Assembly (NCBI GenBank): GCA_009792885.1
Contig: WMCF01000015.1
Coordinates: 14,593,667 to 14,657,666 of the forward strand
Length of the DNA stretch: 64,000 nucleotides
DNA from: Eremophila alpestris peregrina
Lineage: Eukaryota > Chordata > Aves > Passeriformes > Alaudidae
Reading direction: 5' to 3'
Positions 14,901 through 23,900 of this stretch are shown here, one piece after another. A program made the position numbers and the translations under genes. A model generated the notes under the pieces. It made no database searches. It was not told where the DNA came from and was given only the letters and a program-made list of their open reading frames with translations. Every line of letters starts with the position of its first letter. Position 1 is the stretch's first letter.

Positions 14901-17900
14901 CAGTTTAGAGCTAAACTGATGTATTTCTCCTCGGAGAAGACAGTCAAGATCTGTACTGTAAGGTGGAAGTACTTATTCTCAGTGTGACTCGCATCACTTC
15001 AAAGAATGTTTATGCTTCTTATTCCCCAGAGCCTTACCAGAAACACTGCCATGGAGATAGCTGTCAATGTGAAGGCCTTACACAACGAAACAGAATCTCT
15101 GCTAGTAGGAAGAGTTCCTTTGGTAAGGTCACAAAGCACATGGTTTTATTCCTTCATTCAGGTCATCCGTGATCTGTTGCTGGTTTTTGTAAATTGATGC
15201 CAAGGTGAGGACACACTGCAAGAAGTTCTGCAAGGTTGATGGAAGATTACACTGCATTTGTGTAATCTTGTGGTTGGATCAGAATGAGTTTTGAAATCTT
15301 GTCTTAAGTTGGCATCCATCTTGCCTCACTTGAGATAGCTAAGTCATTGCTTGGACTCTTCTTGCTAATAGTCAGTGGAGAGAAATAGGTATCCATGTGA
15401 GGCTGATTCACACTCAGCTGTCTTGGAGACCTGTGTTAGAAAGAGATGATTTATCTTCTGGAGATGTAGGACTTAAGAGGACTTCTGGAGAGCTATTATG
15501 TCACCATCCTCAGAGTTTAGGGAGAGCCTGGGGTGAGAGCTGTTTTGACTCATACAATCAACTTCTACAGACCTAAACTGGGCAGGTAAATGTCACTCCT
15601 GTTCTAATACCTGTCAGGAGTTATTTTACAGTCTTTAACTGGTAAGTATTCAGTAAACCCCTAATGGTACTTGAAGACTTTGCATCGTCTTTGACAAGTA
15701 TTTGTGCCTAAAATGTTCAAGATTTTGCAACAGTTGTATCTGGATGTATAATTAGAAAATTTCTCTATTGACATTGTGAAGAGAAGGAAGATGTCAGGTT
15801 TTCTATGCTGGTCCAGTTTTATGTTAAGAAGGTACTCAGTAGGAGCAGTTACATTTTATTTCGATTCAAAAGCAGATTTATTACTAACTTGTTTATTTAA
15901 GTGGTGTAATTAAAATTTACATTAATAGGGATATTTTCATTCAGATGAGTTAGGATATAAAACTTACTGCAGGTTCAAATACCTTTTTAAACAAGTGATA
16001 AATGGTATGAGTCTGTTTTAGAGTAACCAAAAGTGAATAATCTAAAGGCTAATAATTGTTTAGGTTATAGAAATAGTCAAATATTAGGTTCACATATTTT
16101 ATTTAAGTGTTTTCAAAGGGAAAGTTATTTCATTTGATGTTTTTGTCCAAGAAAAGGGAAAATATATCTGCTGGGTTTTTTTTTTCAAATTGCTATTGCT
16201 AATCCCATATATTTCGGATTTAGTGGGGAATTAAAATAGAGATTTTAAAAAATTGTTTTACAAAAGTAATTAGAAGAAAACATTGAAGTTGGGGATGCCA
16301 TAGTAGGACTGGTGAAATTTATTGAGACAATTTGGAAATAATGTTATTATGGAAACCTTTCCCATTGAAAGGGAAATCTCTTCCCTTTGGCCTTTACTGA
16401 TGTCCTTGTCTTTTTGTCTCCTGCCAGGGAGGTCTTTCCACCCTCAGCTGGCAGCAGTGCCTATTGCTGCTCCCTGCCTCACCTATTTAGAACAGGTAGT
16501 GCAGGTATCATATCACCACTGGAAGACCTTTGGGAATGGAAATCTTCAGCAAGATCCATTTCTTCTTACTTGAATATATAAGAGTGCTCTACTGTCTGAA
16601 CACATTTGCAAAAAATAAGTGTGGTTTATTACCAATTACCTATCTACTCAATTTTTTTACACCACTTTTTGTACAAATATTTTTCAGCTGCTTGGTCTTC
16701 TCATCAGGTTTTCTCTCCCTTCTGCTGGTGGTTTCCATTTTCATTGTGTCCTTGTAGTAGTGTTATCAGATAACTCTTGCTCTGTAAAGACTCAGGAGTG
16801 CAGTGAAGGATGACAGTGATTGACAACTGTGCAATCTGGTCTGCACCAAAAGTCTCAGCTGTCTCAGTCATCCCTTTGTGATTGGGACTGTACTGAATGC
16901 AGTATGAGGGTGGTCTCACACATCTCTGAAGGAAAGTCTAATTTTGGAAGATTATTTGTCTTCACCATTTGCTGACACTCACTCACCACACACACCATGT
17001 TTGTGTGTGGTAACAAGATATCTAGACTTAAATGTTACATCTCATGAAACTAAAAGTCCTGTTTTTCTGGCCTGTTTATAAACAGCAGTTAGAAGCTCCC
17101 CATGAAGAACTGTTGTCTGATGCTTTGCACAGTGTGGAAATAGAGCTGAGAAAACTTGCTGAGATTCCTTGGCTTTATTATGTTTTTCAACCAAATGATG
17201 ATGAGGTAAGTTTGATTATTACGTTCTGATTTTAACTGAACTTAATTTTCTTTTGATAGGGAAAAATAAATGACAATTTTTCATGATCTCTTGAGGCACT
17301 TTCAGTAGTGATGCTGGATCATTACTGTCTGATGTGAGCAACCTTCTAAGCTTAGTGGGTTTTTTTTGTGTTCTGTTCCCTTTTGTGAATTTAAAGGTTT
17401 TGATTGATAAAGAAATAAATGAAACATGTATATTTATTTTATATTTAATAATTCAAACACATATAGATTAAAATCCTGACATTATTCTTTACAGAAGTAA
17501 ATTTGGGTCTTACTTTTTGAGATTAACTATGAATTACCATCACCAGTATATAATTTAACTGTTGTTTTCTCTTAATTAAAGGTAACTGTGCCTCTTTTCT
17601 CACGCAGGATCCCCCTCTGGATTATGCTAAAAGAAACAATAGAAGTACAGTGTTTCGTATAGTGCCAAAGTTTAAAAAAGAAAAAATTCAGAAGCATAAG
17701 ACCAGCCCTCAGCCTGGTATGTGTTTTGAAATTGCAAGAACAGCAGTAGCATTTGCAGTAAATGTGATTTAATGAGAAGTTTTTCAGTAAGAGGTGACGT
17801 GACTTACCTAAGACTGAAGTCAAAGTGGAAAGCACCTGAGCTAACTGGCATCTTCATTAGGATAAATATTTCTTTCAGTGCATTTAGAAAGCATTTATTA

Positions 17901-20900
17901 GGAACCCAATAAACCCAAGTGAACCAAAGAACTACTGTGGAAATATTTTAAAAGTTTATCATGCAACAGGATCTGTGTCTTTGCTGGTGGTTACATTTGA
18001 TTTACTCATAGCCATACAAGCCATGGGTAAACACACTGTTTCCCTGTGAAGCTCCAATTCAGGTTTTTCAGCTTAGTTTCAGGTGTGAAATAACTTTTAT
18101 CAGACTGGTTTTAATTAACCAGTTATTCTTAAATTTTGGGTGGGTTATAGGTTCAGTATGTGAGACAGATGAAACAAAAAATCATGATAGTCAATATTGA
18201 TTTTTTATTTAGAAGTTGAACAAACTCCACCCTCCTCTCTTCCCATTTTTATCTGTGAATTTACTTCCTTAAGATTATGTCCAGGATGTAATCTGTGATT
18301 AGATTGCCCTAAAACTCTTTCTATGTCTTTATTTTTTAAATGAACAGTTGATCACAATCTACAAAATCTTGCAGATGATGATCAGAATTTAAGTTTCAGA
18401 TTAGATATCAAATTTCTCTTCATTATAAAGTGAAGTGATCAGCATTAAATGAAGTTGTAAAATTGTAGCAATAAGTAGCATAACTATTTTTTTAATATAT
18501 GTGGTCTTAATGGGACTAGTGTGGGCAACTAACCTTAGAGAACAATGTTTTACAGAGAGCTTCTTAATGGCCTGTGTAACACAGTAGCTGAAAAAGTACT
18601 TTTTGTCTTAATTAAGAATACTAGAATCTGTTCATTAAAACTGGACTTGCTTGCTGCCATTGCTATATTTGAGGTCTGGTTGCTATTTTAATTTTACATG
18701 TTAATTAGTTTTTGAAGGCTTCTCCTCTCCCTGGATGACTACTAATAAATTAATGGCATAAAGCAGAACAACATTAGACTTTGCATCACTGATCCTAAGC
18801 TGGTTTAATGTGAATTTGTTGGGACATGAGGTTTTAAAGGCTTTACTGAAGAAACTGGAGTAAAGCTGAAAGCATGGCTGCAAAGCAAAGACCCCCCAAT
18901 TTTGTTCAGATACTTTCTTGTGTTAACTGCTAACCTGTAACCTGCATGTAAAAAAGAAATTGTCAGTTTTTGTGGAAAAGACACCTCTAACCTTTCCCTT
19001 TGCTAGCACGGCAATTCTACTCTGTTTTCCACTCTCTTTGGCCTAACCTTTGCTTGTGATGCATTTGAGCATGTAGAAATTAAGGGGGTTTTGCTCTTAA
19101 CTTTGGTAGTTCAAAAATGGGGCACAGATGAAGTTGCTGCTTGGCTGGATCTGCTCAGTTTGGGAGAGTACAAAGAAATCTTCATCAGCCATGACATCCG
19201 AGGCTCTGAGCTTTTACACCTGGAAAGGCGAGATCTTAAGGTATTTCCTTTGTGCTACTTTTCTGCTATTGACCATTTTCTTTGACAAAACAAGAACCAA
19301 CTTTTCTTCTTTCCCTGCACTTGTCATTGCTTGTAGCTTGGCTTACACTGTGCAAATGTGCAATAAACTAATATGCGCTGTCCTGGGGCCTGACTTTCTG
19401 AAGTGCTGACTTGAACTCACAACCAATATCTGTGTTATCCAAAATTGCCTTCCTTTTTTTTTTTTTTTTTTTTTTTTCTTTTTGTCTATATTTTTAGTGT
19501 TGCAATTTTTGTCAGAAGCGAATTGGGCCAGCCAATTTTTCCAATTTTTCTTAAATTTCCCCCCTTTTTTTTCCTGGTTTCTTCCATTTCTTTACAATTT
19601 TTTCCCCAAATTTTCCTTTTTTTTTTTCCCNNNNNNNNNNGGATCAGTTGATGGTGGTCATAATAACTTTGAATCTATCTCCTGCAGGGGCTGATCTGCT
19701 CCACATGATTTATTGTGTATATATTGGATATAGTGGGTATGAGAGAGATAAGCAGCTTAATAAACTGTAGTATTTGGCTTACATGGCATTGGTGTTTGTG
19801 TGTCAAAATAGGTTTGCTCATTGGTGACTGACCTCTGATTCTGGCTGTAAAGATTTTTTTAAAAAGAGCATTTTATTTCAACTCCAAAATTGTAAAACCT
19901 TTTTCCTCTGAGGTCAGATAGATAAGTTGTGCAGGGAGAAATGTTATCCAGCAGTTTGAGACTGTTATTTGAGCTTGCTGGTCCTTTTCAGGGATGACTT
20001 AAGTGCATCCATTATATGTAATAGCAGCTATATCTTTGGGGATTCATTAAATTACTTTTTCCAGGAACTCGGTAGTAATGAGTTCTTGGTAATGGGTTTT
20101 GCAACTGCTTTTAGCATGTAAGAGAGGAAACAGGATATTGTATAAATTGCAAACATTTACCTTTAGAGTGCAAGTCACTGTTCTAGCCACAGTGCAGTAA
20201 TCCCTAGGTAGAGACAATATTTTCATTCAAATGTGTTATTATATGTGAAGTTTTTTATATAGTGTGAAACCCTGGTGTTATAAGGTAATGCTTGCATTGT
20301 GTGACTGTTGCAGTAGAAAGCAGCTGCTGAAAATAGCTATGTTTGAGATAATCTTTTGGCTGTTGTGTATTATTTTACTCTTTGGAATTAGATTGCCTAA
20401 GCTTCTTTACACGGAAGTTAAATTCCTTTCTTTCAGAATAGTTTCTGGTAGGGAGGGACAGTTTCAGGACAGTCCCTCCCTGCAAAAATGTAGAAATAGA
20501 AGACTGTCCAAACAATCCACCACAGTGTTCCAGTGAAGGATGTTGTAAGTCCCCGTTCTGAATGGGTGCTGACCAAACGTAAAATTCAACTGAGAAACTC
20601 CGCATCACACAATGCATAGGTTTGCTAAAATGTTAAGAAAATTTTAAAAGTCCAACTTTTTGGAATAAATGATGGTGGGTAAGATCAGTGTTAAACTGGA
20701 CATGGTTTCTGGCCATGCCTTATTTCTCATAAGTACCAATTTGACAGCATGCCCAGAGGACTGGCACTTAAACCAAGTAAATATCTGCAGCAGGGTGATT
20801 ATCAATCTGTTATCCCTGTTGCTAAGGCTCATGCTGGTTCAGTGTAAATAAAGTCTCATCACAAAGGTCTATGCTATGAAATATCCAAAGGCTTGTCTTA

Positions 20901-23900
20901 GGGGGCCTACAGAGAGCTATTGTCTCCTCTATCCAGTGCTGCGTGGAGACATGTAGGATGAGGAGTTGCTCTGCACAAGTTGCCAAGGACATGTCCCAGG
21001 CTAACTAAAATCTTACTCCAGAATCACCCCATGTGCTCGTTAGCAGGGGCTGAGAGCTTCCAAATCAGTGCCATTCATAGGCTGGGCCAGGCTCTTGGCC
21101 AGGCACAGCTTGCACTCTGTGTAACAGCCCCAAACTTACATAGAGTTTTATGCTCATCCTACTCATTATGGATCATGGTCTCTGCAGGGAGCCCATTAAG
21201 GATGGCTCAGGCAGCCTGCAGTTTTCTGCCAGTGACCTGAATTGGTGGCACGATGTGTAATGTGCTGCTTGGGAAATGAGGAACACGTCACAAGCTGCCC
21301 TGTGAACCTTTCCTCCCTGTGGCTATCGAGGTGTGCAGATGAGCCTTCAGTGCTCTTGCAAGATAGAACCTGTCCACAGTCTCTCCTCCACTGCAAGGCT
21401 TGTGTTTCCTGAGAAGCTAAAGGAGATCACTGTTGATTCATGAGCTCCTAACTCATGTGCAATACATTCACCTCTATTACCTTTCATGTCTGCAGCAGGA
21501 AAAATTGCTGCCTGTTTTAACTGAATCCACTGAGCCCACCTTTCTTTCTGTGGTCAAATGTAGAGATAAAAAGCACTGTGGAGAAGGATTTGATGAAACA
21601 TTCTTCCTTTACATGCATTGCTAGAACAGATTGATATGCTGACAGAAGAATTGGGCACTTCTAATTATACTTCTGTATAGCTTGTGGATCCCATTCTCAG
21701 GGAGCTCTGGGTGGCAACTGGCAAATGAAGAACTAAAATACCTCTTTCCACCCAGTCCTTGCAGTAATGACCTTTCACCAAGTTCTTGTACCTGATTTCA
21801 TTTTAGGGAATCTTAGATCATATGATTTTCTTCTGTTTGATGAGGCTGGGCAGTAAATTGTTAATTGTTTTGCAGAAACTGGAGAAAGAAGGCTTGATGT
21901 GAATTATTTTTTTTAACCTTATTTTACAAGCAAACTTATTGAAAACTAGACCAATTTTTCTGAAATAAATATTGGCATTCTTAGCATTGACAACCCTGTT
22001 ACTTTGCATGCAACTTAGTCGTAATCAGAACTTCAACACATTTGGTAGGATGAGGAGATGATGACTCCTTAAACATCCACAGCAGTGTTGATTTCTGTGG
22101 AGAAAGGCTTCCCATGCCACAGATGAGCTTGATAAGCACTGCCAGTCAAACCAAAATCTGTGCTGAGGACTGTGATACTTCATCCCTGTGTTTTGCAATA
22201 GCATGTTTTGAAAAAGTTCTTTTGTGGAAAAAATTTGTTAGTTTTGTAAGATTTGTTAGATTTCAGACATGCTAAATGGCTTTTTACACTGGGGATGCAA
22301 GTAGGGTAAATTTCACATTTGGAAGATGTTATTATTAAGGAGTTCTTATATAAATTGTTTGCTAGTGGTGGTACATTTAGCCAAAAAATGTCCAGGAAGT
22401 AGCACAGTGGTTGGGGAGAGCAGAAGGAGAGGTGATACTGTAGTTCTAAGGCCATATCTGGGAAAAAAGAAAGGCTATTTTTTTTCTCCAGACTCTGGCT
22501 AGAGTTTCTTCTTCAAATCTGTAGTTTAGTCAAATTGCATTTTTTGTTAACTAGATATCAATTAGATATGAACAGATTATGTAGAGGATGATAAAACCCA
22601 TGCATGCACAAATATGCAGAGATATTTGAGGATCTTGTTCTTTGAATAATGCATGATATGCTGATTGTAGTAGATCCTTTTAGTCTGAGATGAGAGAATT
22701 TCAGCAAACTTCTCTGCATGAGGAGTAAACTGAGAATACCAGATAGCATCTAGTGTCATGACTGTATAAATTCTAGTTTCCACCAAACCAAAAACTATTA
22801 TAAAAGCATAAAAATTCCGAGTTGTTGGTTGGGGGTTTTTTTCCCCCTGGAAGTGTAGCAGAAAGGGGGCCCCAAAATTTTTGATGAGGCTCTTGAGACT
22901 TGCTGTTCTGATATGCATTACAGCAACTTCAGCTGGAACAGAGATAAACCCAAAATCTCTTGCCTCTGAATCAGAGGTGTTGTGAAATGCTTTACAAAGG
23001 TTAGTGGGAAAAGTGGCTGGGTTTTTGGGAATTTCATAATGTGTTTCTTTCTTCTGATTTTGAACTCTGGCAGCATCTCTATATTGCTTATCCAACAGAA
23101 GTTCTACTCGTGAAAATATATTTGTTCCGAAGAATTTGTAAGTTCTTAACCTTTAAATTGTGTGGTTTGTTGTGGTTTGGAAAGTATCCTTATGGGTTTT
23201 CCCTTATGTAGAATTTCCTCCACATATCAACTAGGCAACTTCATTAGTTTCAGTAGTCATATGTGGGTTTTTTGATTCACTTGAGAATTAATTTTAACAT
23301 AAAAAGGATAATATTACAGAAATGTAAAATTAGAAATATTGTTGTCATTTTAGGATGAGTGTGGCTACTACCTACATTAATTCTCTTAACTTAAAAATTA
23401 GTACTTAATTTGTTTATAAGTGAGATGACTATTAGCAAAAATAAAATATAAATTTATGTGATGTGGAAAATCAGGAGGGTTTTTTTTAGGTAGTTTATAA
23501 ACAAGCACTTGCTTTGGGAACTTTTATGAACAAATGTTGAATTCCTTAATGCTGACACCAACGTGCCAAGGTCCTGTAAAGGATGACCATCTATTTATGG
23601 TGCTGACAGTTCTCCACTGAAGAAACAACGAAGTATTTTTTCTCTCTAACAAAACCAGAATTCAGTCTTGACTCCCTGAAAATTAAACCATCTGTTTAAT
23701 CTTGGCTGTGCTACCTTTATAATAAAATAATTAATTCATGCCCATTTAACCACCCCTTTCTTCCAAAATTAAATGCATGCTAAGATTTTAAAATAATGTG
23801 GAATCAGATTTTCTCTGTGGCTGTAGAAATGTAGATACTTTTTGTGTAGAGTACATACAGAATAATATATATGGTTTCATTTTCCACTCTTTATGAGAAA

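Noticed and set aside
19445..19651. Phe-rich open frames around the gap
   Set aside because: Produced by poly-T/T-C tracts and the N run, not coding.
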